Below, piece after piece: positions 48,128-57,463 of a stretch of DNA of 61,512 bases. Within the stretch, counting starts at the first letter, position 1. Every line of letters starts with the position of its first letter. Source of the DNA: Myxococcus xanthus. Its GTDB lineage: Bacteria > Myxococcota > Myxococcia > Myxococcales > Myxococcaceae. Location of the stretch: contig NZ_JABFNS010000041.1 in assembly GCF_013116825.1 (NCBI RefSeq), positions 1-61,512 of the forward strand. Direction: 5' to 3'. Position numbers and translations under genes: made by a program. The notes beneath the pieces are model-generated. The model made no database searches and was not told where the DNA came from. It worked only from the letters and a program-made list of their open reading frames with translations.

Positions 48128-50023
48128 CTATGGCTGGTTGCTGGTGGCTTTGGGTGCAATGCTTACAGCATTTGCCAATTGGTATAGAAGCGCGAGGGTG
48201 ATTCCAGTGATATTTGCCGTGCAATGCTGCGGACGAGCAAGCCCGTGGGCGAATTCGTTTCGAAGGTTGAGGCCTGTTTGTGAATTCAAAAGTGAATCAA
48301 TATGCATCCAGAGGTCATTCCCTATGTACTCTTTTATTGTTCGGCCATCTGGAAGGGCTCGGCGCATCAACTGCCCGAGAGTAGCGTCATCGGTTCGAGA
48401 GGTGCCATCGCCGATGTTTGGCTTGAATTCAGTGGTGTCGACTCCGAGGTTGCGGAGGTGTTGGCGCAGGACGTCCTCTATTCTCAGCACGAGAATGTGC
48501 GAGGCGGAAATGAAGTCTTGAGCAATGAGGCGCTCGCACCCGTGTCGGAGCAGCAGCATGGTTTCGTCATCCAGCGCCAGCGGAGAGAGCGGTGCGACGA
48601 GGTGCGCTTCTGTTAGCCCTATGGCTTGCGCTGCGTGGATTGCTGTGTTGGCTACGGCTGTGCCGAAGAGGAGCGCTTGAGTCATTGCTCGGCTCTCGAT
48701 GTCGAGGTCCAAATTCCCTTCTGGAGAGTCGCTCTCGCCCGCAACTTTTCCAGGGGCTAGTATTTTCCGACTGAGCATCGCGAACAGCGGTGTTTCGGCA
48801 CTCGTCTCTCGTGCCTGTTCTTCAATCTTCTGGCGATTGGGGATTTCGTTGATCGCCTGCTCAAAGAGGGCGTTGATCGTTTGTTCTGGTGTCTCGCGAG
48901 TGTAGTCCATGAGTTCTGCAGGAACTTCAATTGAGAAGCTGTATGGGGTTAATTCCCCTGATGTCGTGCCTATGTTGATTGCAGCTTGCTCAGCCAGTTG
49001 AAGCCGAGTGATGTCCTCTTGCGTAAAGAACCGTCGTCCTTGTTCGACCAGCTTTCGCGCATCGCGGATGAAATGGGCCGACACAAGCCAGTTTTCCTGC
49101 TTCCGGAGAAATTCCGCTCGGCGCAGTGTCGCATTGACCATGCGTCGGATCTTGTCTTCGTGCGCCTTGTCGCCTGGCTCCCCCCAGTGTTTTCGTAGCT
49201 TGCACTCGACTTCCGCCACTTTGTACGAGCCTGTGTCTGCAAGTGGGTCGGACTCGTAAAATGTCGTGGCATCGCCGAGGAGCGCAGTGGCCCTAGTTCG
49301 AGCATCCTGCGGAGTTGTTGCTAGTGGCAGGCCTGCTAGGTGTTCGAGGTAGTCCGCAACCCAGCGATGGCGATAAGGACTTTTCTCGGCGTCTTCTGGG
49401 AACGTTAGTGACTGTTCTGCTAATGAAATGAGCCATTGTGCCCATTCGGCCTGGGCCTCCTTTTTTATAATTCCAGGGCGGGCGATGAGCGGGGCGGCTC
49501 CCCTTAGCGCTAGATCGATGTAGCCACCTATGGCGGCGCGCTTTGGAGCTTTGTCTTGGCTCTTAAGTGAGTCGTCGATGTGTTTTCGGTAGGCTGAGAG
49601 GGAGTTGTCGATATACGTTCGGTAGGTCGCTAGGAGTTCTTGCTGGAGTTCAATCCATGCCCGGCCTCTAGGTTCTGAGCGAAGAAGGATGAATGTGAGG
49701 TGGTGGATTTTGAGGATGAGGTCCTGTGTTTCTGTAACTCGCTCGCGAGCGTATGCCGTTGTGCTGTCTGTGAGGTGATAGGCCTGGGCGTATGCTTCGT
49801 AAGGGCGTCCTTGAAATGGCGAAGCGTCAGTGGATGGCGCTAGAGAGATTGTTAAGATTCCTAATTCCCAATTCAAAAGTTCGACGGTTGCCGCATCGCC
49901 AGTTGATTCTGCGTGCCTTAGGGCCTTTGTGACTGTTCTTGGCTTTTGGTAGAACGCCAAGGACTCTGGCAGGGTGGCTGGCGAGTCATAGTCGGGGCCG
50001 AGAATTTCCGAGATGCGTGTCAT
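48128..50023 (-). CDS. HEPN-type DUF4209-like protein (candidate defence ribonuclease)
   Basis: The 631-residue protein is helical throughout. Near the C-terminus, residues 588-593 read RNEFAH, inside NLRNEFAHGLARPQHCT. This matches the RNxxxH catalytic motif of HEPN ribonucleases and the DUF4209 signature. The preceding helix (HGCERLIAQDFISASHILVLRIEDVLRQHLR) is also typical. The N-terminal 450 residues have no known domain and may sense infection. Low GC marks it as acquired. Its ATG overlaps the stop of the UDG-like gene, which is therefore translated first. A defence role is inference. Confidence 0.65.
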   Translation of the reverse strand: MTRISEILGPDYDSPATLPESLAFYQKPRTVTKALRHAESTGDAATVELLNWELGILTISLAPSTDASPFQGRPYEAYAQAYHLTDSTTAYARERVTETQDLILKIHHLTFILLRSEPRGRAWIELQQELLATYRTYIDNSLSAYRKHIDDSLKSQDKAPKRAAIGGYIDLALRGAAPLIARPGIIKKEAQAEWAQWLISLAEQSLTFPEDAEKSPYRHRWVADYLEHLAGLPLATTPQDARTRATALLGDATTFYESDPLADTGSYKVAEVECKLRKHWGEPGDKAHEDKIRRMVNATLRRAEFLRKQENWLVSAHFIRDARKLVEQGRRFFTQEDITRLQLAEQAAINIGTTSGELTPYSFSIEVPAELMDYTRETPEQTINALFEQAINEIPNRQKIEEQARETSAETPLFAMLSRKILAPGKVAGESDSPEGNLDLDIESRAMTQALLFGTAVANTAIHAAQAIGLTEAHLVAPLSPLALDDETMLLLRHGCERLIAQDFISASHILVLRIEDVLRQHLRNLGVDTTEFKPNIGDGTSRTDDATLGQLMRRALPDGRTIKEYIGNDLWMHIDSLLNSQTGLNLRNEFAHGLARPQHCTANITGITLALLYQLANAVSIAPKATSNQP

Positions 50024-50769
50024 GTGCAGAACCCTCTGCTGCTTGGATGAGGAAGTCGGAAGAGCCTGTCCGTTGTGACCACCGTATTGGCGGCGTCGTA
50101 GACGAGGTCGCTCAGGTCTGTTTTGCCTGACCTTTTCCCGCGTTTCAGAATCGTTTTCCCCTTGGTACAGCAGATGAGGGTTAGATGGTTTTCAATGTCT
50201 TTAGTGTATGTTTTAAGTCTTGCGTCAAAGTTCGCCCGTCCGCCGTCTTCCCAAAGGTTGCGGAAGACGATGTCTCGGTAGATTGACGTGGGTGCTACTC
50301 CCAGCGAACATTGGTATCGGATGGCGTTCATTAGGACCAGCCGATAGCGCCCCGTGGCGACCCTTTCAAGATGGTCCAGGCGATGATGTTGGAGCCTCAT
50401 GCAGTTTCCAATGTTCTGGCCAGTTTTCCCCTGTGCCGGGCCAAGAGGCTTTAGGTCTGGAGTGAACTCGTTTGCATGCGGGCTCTCCAACACCATCAGC
50501 AGGAGGCCGTCTCCTCCCAAATTCCACCCCTTGTTCGTGTCGAAGCCGACACGCTCGAAACGCTTGTGGCAGAGCGTTTCCTGCAGGATGCCGTCGGCCA
50601 CGAAGCGAAATCCGTCTTCAGTGTACTCCACTGTGGCGACCGCTTGATCATCGCAGGGCTCCCTGGCGAACGGGGGGAAGAACTGCTTCCTGGCTATTGC
50701 CCGTGCTCGCTTGGCAGCGCTGATGAAGACTGAGGCAAGATTCTTGTTCCTAGATGTGGGCATCGCCAT
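50020..50769 (-). CDS. Uracil-DNA-glycosylase-fold-like partner protein
   Basis: The 249-residue protein has GGDGLLLMVLESPHANEFTP followed by PLGPAQGKTGQNIGNCM, then YRLVLMNAIRYQCSLG and NHLTLICCTKGKT. The ESPH..E, a Gly-rich G.TG loop and a later strand with an Asn recall UDG-like hydrolases, where early motifs bind a base. The match is by memory and tentative. It is the first gene of a two-gene operon with the HEPN protein, set just after the terminase. It could detect modified or damaged DNA. Confidence 0.5.
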   Translation of the reverse strand: MAMPTSRNKNLASVFISAAKRARAIARKQFFPPFAREPCDDQAVATVEYTEDGFRFVADGILQETLCHKRFERVGFDTNKGWNLGGDGLLLMVLESPHANEFTPDLKPLGPAQGKTGQNIGNCMRLQHHRLDHLERVATGRYRLVLMNAIRYQCSLGVAPTSIYRDIVFRNLWEDGGRANFDARLKTYTKDIENHLTLICCTKGKTILKRGKRSGKTDLSDLVYDAANTVVTTDRLFRLPHPSSRGFCT

Positions 50770-50813
50770 GTGTCCTTGCAGCGGTGACGTTAGACTGCTC
50801 TGGATTGGAGAGA

Positions 50814-52248
50814 CTAGCCAAGAACCCGAACTCCGATCTCCCCGCTACCTCGTCGCTCGGGCCCTCGCTCGCGCTGGCACGCCAGGGCAACGGCCCAGAA
50901 CTTGTCCGCGTGCCCGCGGCTCGTGCGCTCGGCATCGAAGGACACCTTCCCCGAGGGCAGCACGCGGCGCTTGATGGAGTGAATCTGCCCGACAAGCTCA
51001 CGCTGGCGCGGCAGCGTGACGTCGCGGCGCTGGAGGAGAATCTTGAAGTCAGTCGCCCAGCGCTCCTTGGCCTCGTTGGTGAAGTTCTCCTCCACCACCT
51101 GGGGGAAGTCGCGGGTGAGGTTTTCGGCCAGGTTCATGCCGATGCCGCTGCGGTCGACGCTGAGGCGCGCCACGGGCAGGACGGAGAGGAGGCGGCGCAG
51201 GTGGGCCTCCTGTTCCGCGAATGCGACGCCCTCGAAGCTCTTTAGCAGGCGGCACGTGAAGCGGCCCTCGACCTCCTCGAAGACGGCCAGCTCCGAACGG
51301 TCTCGGGTGCGGCCCACATCGAAGCCCGCCACCAGGCGGCCCTGGGGCACGGGCACGTCGGACGCATCCTGGGCCAAGGACAGCTCGTCCGTGGTGCACG
51401 GGAGGATGAGTTCGTAGGGGAGGAAGCTGTAGGACTCGTCGACGTAAAAGGCATTCGAACTCCTGCTGGAAGTCCTCCAAGGGGAGCGAGTCGAACTGCT
51501 CGGTGAGGACGGGGCGCCCGAAGCGAGCGACGCGCTCCTCGGTGGACATGAGGGGCGCCTCCACTGCGGCGCGCCTCACGTTCAGACAGAAGAAGCGGCA
51601 TAGCCACCAGGGCACCAGTTGGCGGGTGTGATGCGGGTACTTCCGCAGCTCCTGCGTGTCTATCTCCCAGAAGATGCCGCGCCGGCCGAGCGGGGTGCTG
51701 CCCCCGGTGAGCTGGCCATGCGAGCGCAGGATGAGGGCAGTGCTGCCTGTGTAGACTTCGCGGTCGTTGACCAGGTGCGCCAGCTCGTCCAGGTACACGT
51801 CACCGCGCTTCCCGCGCGGAGGTTTGGCGGGGACGGAGATGATGCGCGAGAGGCGCCGGCCCTTGGCGTTGGACTCGAACGCCAACTCCGTCTTGGCATC
51901 CGTCACGAGCTTCTTCTGGTAGGCGAGCGGCAGCTCCTCGTACACCTGCCGGGCGATGAGCACCTTCTCCACCGCGTCGCTCAAGTTGTACGAGACGAAC
52001 ACCGCCGTGTGGCCGTCGCGCAGATGGCACCGCGCCAGGGCCTCGAGCGCGAACAAGAAGGAGAAGCCCACCTGGCGGCTCTTCGCGACCCAACGGAAGC
52101 GGGAGCGGTTGCCGAGGAAGGACTGCTGGTAGGGCTCCAGCACCACCGGCTCGTTGTCGTACTGGCACAGCCCGGAAATGAATCCGGACTCGGTGGCCAG
52201 CCACTGGGTGAGGTCGTCCTCGGTGCGCTTGACGATGCCGAGCGTCAC
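50814..52248 (-). CDS. Large terminase, interrupted by one frameshift
   Basis: From GTG 52248 the ATPase part is clear: [20 protein letters not shown] (residues 51-70, Mu gp28-like Walker A) and [10 protein letters not shown] (150-157, Walker B with DE). The frame leaves the conserved path after DFQQEFEC near 51450. One base over it continues [16 protein letters not shown], then [32 protein letters not shown] and [13 protein letters not shown], the RNase H-like nuclease. Removing one T from CTTTTA gives CLYVDE and about 477 residues. It packages DNA into heads. As read, motor and nuclease are separated. Confidence 0.85.
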
Positions 52249-52259
52249 GGTGTTCTCCT

Positions 52260-53081
52260 TCAGCCGAGGCCGGCGCTCATCGACGAGGAACGCGCGGCAT
52301 CCTCCAGGACGCCGAGCACCTCGGGTCGCCAGAGGAGCTGGTAGGCGGCATGGCCGTTGCGGCTGAAGGGGACGGCCTCGGCGTACTCCCGGCCAGCGTC
52401 CGTCAGCTCCCACTCCTCCCGCTCGTTGCGCCGCTGGAGGCCGCATGCTGCCAGGCGGAGGTTCATCTTCCGGGCGGACAGCCCCAGCTTCTGGCCGAGC
52501 TGCGTGGCGTTGAGCCGCGCGGGTGGCTCGGCGGCGGCCGGCAGCCCCCTGCGGTGAGGCTCCATCGTCAGCCCCGTGTCTCGGTGGATGGCATCGAGCG
52601 CGCAGGCCGCTGCCAGCTCGGGCTTGAGGCCTGGGACGAAGGAGGCGAGCGTCCTGGCCACTTCCAGGTGGGCCAGCACCTGGACTTGGAGCGGTGGGGG
52701 CAGCGCTGGGAGTGGCTGTGGTGACGGTGCGCCTGGCGCCGTGTAGCTGCCCGTCTTGCGGATGGAGGGCAACACCGTGTGGGTCACCCAACGGCGGAAT
52801 CGCTCCACCTTCTCGGCCTTCTCGTCACTCTGGGGTCTGGACGCGAAGGTGGCTCGATACAGCCCTGGCTCGCTGATGATGGACACCTCCTGTTCTCCTC
52901 CGGGGGTACGCACGTTTGCGTATCCCTTCTCATCGTCTGCGAGCATGCGCGTCATGTCGCTGGCCATGCGGTATTCAAGGGCCGCCGCGACGTCTTTGGC
53001 GACGAACCAGGGCTCCCCTTGCACGTCGGGGACGATGCGGACGTGGTGCGACTCGAAGTCGAATGCAACAAGCTGATTCAC
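52260..53081 (-). CDS. Bro-N domain antirepressor-like protein
   Basis: The 273-residue protein has a Bro-N domain at residues 1-105: [73 protein letters not shown] and the [18 protein letters not shown] ending. The C-terminal half has a helix-turn-helix-like [21 protein letters not shown] and a KilA-C-like end. Such proteins counter phage repressors. GTG at 53081 has GGAAGGA upstream. A degenerate late-like element may lie near 53112-53140. It precedes the terminase by 11 nt. Confidence 0.8.
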   Translation of the reverse strand: MNQLVAFDFESHHVRIVPDVQGEPWFVAKDVAAALEYRMASDMTRMLADDEKGYANVRTPGGEQEVSIISEPGLYRATFASRPQSDEKAEKVERFRRWVTHTVLPSIRKTGSYTAPGAPSPQPLPALPPPLQVQVLAHLEVARTLASFVPGLKPELAAACALDAIHRDTGLTMEPHRRGLPAAAEPPARLNATQLGQKLGLSARKMNLRLAACGLQRRNEREEWELTDAGREYAEAVPFSRNGHAAYQLLWRPEVLGVLEDAARSSSMSAGLG

Positions 53082-53224
53082 AGGGATTCCTTCCTGTTGA
53101 GGTTGGGAGAGGTAAAAGCCGTGCGAGGCCCCGGCGCGGGATTCAATGGGCTGCCGTGGTTGGGACTTGTCTTGTCGGGGCGACAGAGCGTGCATGGCCG
53201 CGTCCTCTTCACGAAGGAGTCGCC

Positions 53225-53839
53225 ATGTCTGCCTATGCCGCTGTCGTTCGCGCACCCCGCACCCTCACGGAGAAGGAGGTGGCGCTGCTGCTGCGCGCTA
53301 CGGGGTTGCACAAGGATGGATTCAGGGACCACTGCCTCTACAGCCTCGCGCTGGCCTCGGGCTTGAGAGAGCACGAGCTGGTGGCCCTCAACATCGGCGA
53401 CATCTTCGACGAGCGTGGGCGCGCACGCCGGCACGTGGAGCTGCATGTCTTCAAGGGCTGCCGCCGGCACCCGCGCCCCCAGGAAGTCGTCCTCTCGGAC
53501 ACGGTGCGCGCGAAGCTGGAGAAGCTGCTGCGCCTGAAGCGCTCGCAGGGGCATGACGTGGGGCCCCTGGCGCCGCTCTTCCTGAGCCGCAAGGGCCTGC
53601 GCCTGTCCACCCGGCAGGTGCGCCACGGCTTCGCGGTGTGGCAGGAGCGCGCGGGGCTGGAGCGGCACCTGAACTTCCACGCCGTGCGCCACACCGCGTG
53701 CACCGGGGTGTACCGGAGGACGAAGGACATCCGCCTCACCCAAAAGTTCGCGAGGCAGCGAAGCGTCGACTCCACCGTCATCTACACGCACCCCTCGGAC
53801 GACGAGCTGGTGCGCGTGACGAACGACTTGCCCTGCTGA
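53225..53839 (+). CDS. Tyrosine recombinase (short integrase)
   Basis: The 204-residue protein is a tyrosine recombinase catalytic domain. It has LYSLALASGLREHELVALNIGDI with the first Arg, a basic strand region, LNFHAVRHTACTGVYRR with the H..R pair, and VIYTHPSDDELV with the nucleophile Tyr. The usual N-terminal arm-binding and core-binding domains are mostly missing, so the protein is about half the length of typical phage integrases. ATG at 53225 follows GAAGGAG. It points away from the late genes and faces a repeat-rich noncoding region. Confidence 0.8.
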   Translation: MSAYAAVVRAPRTLTEKEVALLLRATGLHKDGFRDHCLYSLALASGLREHELVALNIGDIFDERGRARRHVELHVFKGCRRHPRPQEVVLSDTVRAKLEKLLRLKRSQGHDVGPLAPLFLSRKGLRLSTRQVRHGFAVWQERAGLERHLNFHAVRHTACTGVYRRTKDIRLTQKFARQRSVDSTVIYTHPSDDELVRVTNDLPC

Positions 53840-54322
53840 TGGGGCACGCCGCCTCCGCGCTGAGCGCCCGCGAGAGCCCCAGGGCGGGGCGGGCAGCTGC
53901 GCGAAGGCGGTGAGGGGCGGACGTGGGCGGGGCCCATGCGGGCCGCCCCAGCCGCAGGCGGCGAAAGTGAACAGCGCGAGGCGTTCACTTACCGAGCGCA
54001 AATGAACAGGGGAGGGGTGTTCACTTTTTCGGGGGTGACTCTCTCGAAAAGGGCCCCAGATACATGCCCCGGCGGCGAGGCCCGTACGAAAAAACGCACC
54101 ACCCCCCACCCTGGCGTCAGGGGTAGGCGGGGTAGGCGTGCTGGCGTCATCGGTAGGCATGGTTGCGCCCGGCAGGGGCAGGCGGTGAATGTGACTGGGG
54201 ACGAGTTGGGCCGCGCAATGGGCGGCAGGCGGCCGCAACCAGCGGAAAGCGGCAATCGGCCTCGGCACTTCGGCCTTTCATGAGGGCTCGTAAGCGCGCG
54301 AAACAGCGTGGGGGCGGTGACG

Positions 54323-54358
54323 CCGAATGGCCGCCTTTACCCATTTCCGGCCATTCGG
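54323..54358. other. Strong 11-bp inverted repeat (possible structured RNA or attachment region)
   Basis: CCGAATGGCCG (54323-54333) and CGGCCATTCGG (54348-54358) are perfect inverted repeats separated by 14 bases. They lie in the noncoding stretch between integrase and AlbA_2 gene, downstream of element G on the minus strand. The structure could be part of a small RNA made from element G, a terminator without T-run, or a recombination site. Nothing decides between these. Confidence 0.4.
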
Positions 54359-54453
54359 CTCGGCCCTGGTAACGGCACGCGCGCCCAGGTGCGCGCGGGG
54401 CGGAGGGCCGGGGCTTCGAGGGCTGCGTGGGGGCTCGTGGGGCTCACGAGGAG

Positions 54454-54487
54454 GACAAAGGCCTGCGGCCTGAAGCGCTGGGGGACA
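54454..54487 (-). promoter_or_regulatory. Late promoter-like element G (no obvious gene)
   Basis: On the minus strand it reads GTGTCCCC, a 20-nt gap, then GCAGGCCTTTGTCC. It keeps both boxes of the late element but not a following ribosome-binding site. CTCGTG-AGCCC-CACGAG, a small hairpin, follows immediately. No convincing open frame lies downstream before the integrase, so it may drive a noncoding RNA or a long leader toward the antirepressor. Confidence 0.45.
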
Positions 54488-54942
54488 CGCGCGCACGAAA
54501 GGGGCGTCACGCGGCGAAGGCGCTGGCGCGCGGGGATAAACCGGGCTGCGCCACAGGCGGGCCACGCGGCGGCCAGCTGGGCCCCAGCGAGAAGAGGGCA
54601 GGTGGGCCGGGGAAGTGAACGGCGCGCAGGAGTCCGGCACTCTGGACGGAGTGTGCTTCCGGGCCCGAATTATGGCCCGGACTCGTACCGCGGCACTCGA
54701 GCACCTGGTGGCCGGGCGGCCTAACGCCGCGAAACTACGAGACCTGTGGCGCCAGGCGTGTGCTTCCGCGCGCCAGGCCGGAGCTCTACGGGGAAAGTGA
54801 CCAAGCGCGGCCGGGCGCGGTGAAAGTGAACGCGCTCATTCTTTGTGAAGCGCTTGGAACAAGGCGCCAGGGGGGATTCTTCTCGAGGGCAGGCGTTTGA
54901 TTGCTAATTCTGGTTGGAGGGCGTTCTCGTCTGCGGTCATAG

Positions 54943-56061
54943 CTACATTTGCGTTAAACGTCGGAGTGCCAAGTTCGTTGTCTCAGGAGTGAGACAGCGG
55001 GGGTCTCCAAACCGGTCAACAATCCAGATGTCGAAGAGTTCTTCTGGCTCGATGCGTGTGACCGCCATGACCAGGAAGGTACGCGTGGCTATGTGTGGTT
55101 CCGCATCATAACGCGCAAGGTGGCGGAGCCCTTCTGCTACGAGTTCAGGGCGGTCTGTGCGGTGTTCTGCTCCGACGATTTCTTCGGGGACTGCTCGGTA
55201 GACGTACCTGCCGTTTGGTTGTGGATTGAATCCAGCCTGTTCAAGCGACGCTGGGTGGCGATCGGTTTCGGAGTAGTAGGAACGGAACGAGGTGTAGATG
55301 CTTTTAAGGTTTGTTTTCGCTTCGGCTTGGTGTGATTTTATTGTGGAGAGCCTGAAGTCCGTAAGGAGTCTTCCAAGGAACCCAGGCGCAGTCGCCTCGT
55401 TAGTGAGTGAAGGAGGAACGAAAACGTCGCGACGTGCACGAAGCACTTCGCGAACACGCTCCTCTTCGGCGAACTGCGCCGCTCTCTTTCGGTCGTTCTC
55501 GAGATGCCTTGCTCCTTCCCCCGCGCGAAGGAGTAGCGTCTCGCGTAATTCAGCCCAATCTTCTAGTCGTGAGATTGGCGCCGACGAAACGGTTAGGCTT
55601 GAGCGATAAAGCAGCGTGCCCTCAACAAGGGCGTCAGGTTGATGGGATTCACCTTTGCTTACGCGTACTACGATCGGGACTTTGGAGAAGGTGGAGACTT
55701 CCAAGACGATGCATGATTCAATCTGATGTACCTTCAAGTCGACGGCAGGTTCTAGTTGGGCGTTGATGGTGCTTAGTACTTTGTCGCGGTCGCCCCAATG
55801 GGCCAGTTCGTTGGGACTCAGCCCACAGAGAACGCCCGTTTTATCTTCAATGCCAAGTACAACAAGGCCTCCCGATCGGAGGTTTGCCATCGCGGCGACC
55901 GCTCTGATGACCTTGCGAGTCGCGGCTTTGTCGCGAACCCCTTCTTTAAATTCAATCTCACGGCGCTCTCCATTTGTGGCGAGCGTTCGGAGCTCTTCGA
56001 TTGAGCGTGGCACGGGGTGGGGCATGACTGGGAGCATATCGAGTAGCGCCGCAAGAGCCAT
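54943..56061 (-). CDS. AlbA_2 (Schlafen-type) domain protein (cargo)
   Basis: The 372-residue protein has an AlbA_2 domain at residues 25-150: ERREIEFKEGVRDKAATRKVIRAVAAMANLRSGGLVVLGIEDKTG, then VSTFSKVPIVVRVSKGESHQPDALVEGTLLYRSS. The E..EFK..., AMAN and GG...GI pattern is characteristic. The second half is helical, with a charged region and an unclassified C-terminal domain. AlbA_2 proteins bind nucleic acid or ATP and some act in phage defence. GC is low. It is the first gene on the minus strand right of the repeat region. Confidence 0.7.
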   Translation of the reverse strand: MALAALLDMLPVMPHPVPRSIEELRTLATNGERREIEFKEGVRDKAATRKVIRAVAAMANLRSGGLVVLGIEDKTGVLCGLSPNELAHWGDRDKVLSTINAQLEPAVDLKVHQIESCIVLEVSTFSKVPIVVRVSKGESHQPDALVEGTLLYRSSLTVSSAPISRLEDWAELRETLLLRAGEGARHLENDRKRAAQFAEEERVREVLRARRDVFVPPSLTNEATAPGFLGRLLTDFRLSTIKSHQAEAKTNLKSIYTSFRSYYSETDRHPASLEQAGFNPQPNGRYVYRAVPEEIVGAEHRTDRPELVAEGLRHLARYDAEPHIATRTFLVMAVTRIEPEELFDIWIVDRFGDPRCLTPETTNLALRRLTQM

Positions 56062-56197
56062 GTGTTATTGGCGGGGTGAAATTGCCCCAGCCGTCGCGCG
56101 GCTGCAGTGCTGGTTGGTTGGCTCCGAGTGATGAACAGCCAGCCTATGGGGGCTGCTCCACGTCGCTGGGCTTGGCTGTGCCCTCAGGAGTTGTTCA

Positions 56198-56465
56198 TGG
56201 GGCGATCCTGGGTGCGTCACAGTTGTCGGCGCCGATTTCTACCTCCGCGTCCACCCTGCCGAGCCCGGTGGTCCTCGTCTCGCGTGCAGCACGAAGGGCT
56301 TGGGCAAGCCTTGCCTGGAGACGCGCCAGCGAGAAGCTGGCGGGCGGCACTTGGCGGGAGTCGGTACCTCCCATGACCAACGCCTTCAGGCGTGCCTCAG
56401 TGTTGATGTCGGTAGGATGCCACGCGCACTCCGCCATCGATGACGCGCGCGAGAATTTCCACTGA
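56198..56465 (-). pseudogene. Decayed copy of the 3' end of the HTH/small-terminase-like gene
   Basis: On the minus strand the piece reads PTDINTEARLKALVMGGTDSRQ, then FSLARLQARLAQALRAARET and VDAEV. This matches the end of the protein at 58806-59717 ([22 protein letters not shown]). Upstream the match continues in another frame (GGVRV), so the copy is frameshifted. Parent and copy bracket the EVE-like nuclease and DUF4238 genes. It has no start codon of its own. Confidence 0.8.
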
Positions 56466-56527
56466 CTTTCTCGGGCGGGAACACTCAGGCAGCCCATACC
56501 TGAGTTCTGGGGCGCATGCCCGCTCGT

Positions 56528-57463
56528 TCAGCGCGGAGCCATGTCGAACGGAAAGCGGACCCGGCTGTAAGTCTGGGCGGACTGCTGGGAGAGTAAGTAA
56601 TTTGCAAAAGACGCGAGGCCTGGCACTGCAGGGGCTGCGATGATGGCGTGCTGGCGCGGCCGGGCCATGAACAGTAGCTTGGGCGTGAGAGGCATCATTA
56701 CCGCCTTCGCCGTTGCGACCCCTGTTCCCATCCAAGGCGGCTGTTCTGGATGTGGTGCGAGAACGACAGGCCGGCTACTTGTGACCAGTTCCTCTTCGTC
56801 CGGCACCCGGTAGAAGCCGAGATGCATCCCAGCGAGTGCTCCGAAGACCGCGTTCTGGGGCTTCAGGAGTGCCGTGGTGAGGAACCCGTTATTAAGCGTC
56901 AGCTGTAGATCCTCGGAGCGCAACGTCTCGCGAACCTCCTCGTAGCTGGGCAGGCCCTCCCGCCTCATCGTCGAATCTTGAGCGAGCATCCGGGCTACAC
57001 TTGCCTCGAATCGCTCTCTCCTTGACATGATGACGTCCAAGGTCATTCGCGCCAGGCTGCCGGCGAACTCTTCGAAGCTTTGGCGCAGCTCTGGTCCACG
57101 GACAAGCTGCAGGGCGACGAACGACACGATTGCATCGGCCTGCGGGACCGTGGGCGCCTTTCGCGGATTCGAGTCGACCTCGCGGATGGCGGCGATGATC
57201 TTTCCCTCCGCCTCTGCTAGCGCCTCCTCTACGGCATGCGGTGGCGTCCCTGGATCAAGCCGGTAAAGGTCTTCCACCCAAGCGACTTTGTCTGGCTTGG
57301 AGAGCCAGCTTCGGCCCTGAGTCTTGTCCCAGACCCAGAGCTTCCCGTTGCGCCCCCTGGGCTCCGCGAAGAACCCGATATAGCCCGCCGGAACGTAGTG
57401 ATGCCGCCGAGAGTCGGGCTGGCGCAGCTGCCTCTGTGCGCGATTCCTATTGTTTCGGCTCAT
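56528..57463 (-). CDS. DUF4238-like protein (cargo, paired with nuclease)
   Basis: The 311-residue protein begins RRHHYVPAGYIGFFAEPRGRNGKLWVWDK, the HHYVP..Y...F signature of DUF4238, followed by LYRL and AIVSFVALQLVRGPELRQSF. Proteins of this family are found across bacteria and are uncharacterised; the paired His suggest a metal or nuclease-like site. Its ATG overlaps the stop of the upstream nuclease gene by 4 nt, so the two form one system. Both are placed between a phage gene and its decayed copy. Confidence 0.7.
   Translation of the reverse strand: MSRNNRNRAQRQLRQPDSRRHHYVPAGYIGFFAEPRGRNGKLWVWDKTQGRSWLSKPDKVAWVEDLYRLDPGTPPHAVEEALAEAEGKIIAAIREVDSNPRKAPTVPQADAIVSFVALQLVRGPELRQSFEEFAGSLARMTLDVIMSRRERFEASVARMLAQDSTMRREGLPSYEEVRETLRSEDLQLTLNNGFLTTALLKPQNAVFGALAGMHLGFYRVPDEEELVTSSRPVVLAPHPEQPPWMGTGVATAKAVMMPLTPKLLFMARPRQHAIIAAPAVPGLASFANYLLSQQSAQTYSRVRFPFDMAPR

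Larger units (their letters stand above)
53964..54831. repeat. Cluster of AAGTGAAC repeats in the noncoding region after the integrase
   Basis: The octamer AAGTGAAC or its complement GTTCACTT, often within AAAGTGAAC, occurs at about 53965, 53983 (inverted), 54019 (inverted), 54613 and 54824, with near copies at 54001 (AATGAAC) and 54794 (AAAGTGAC). The first four form two inverted pairs within 65 bases. No gene is supported between 53840 and 54942. Such arrays near an integrase can be recombinase arm sites or repressor operators; the attachment site may lie here. Confidence 0.5.

Noticed and set aside
53112-53140. Eighth late element before the antirepressor
   Set aside because: It has only partial matches to both boxes (TCCCG and GGCTTTTAC); too weak to list as a feature.
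54278-54640. Minus-strand frame of 120 codons downstream of element G
   Set aside because: Pro/Arg/Ala-rich composition, no ribosome-binding site, and it runs through hairpins; no protein-like pattern.
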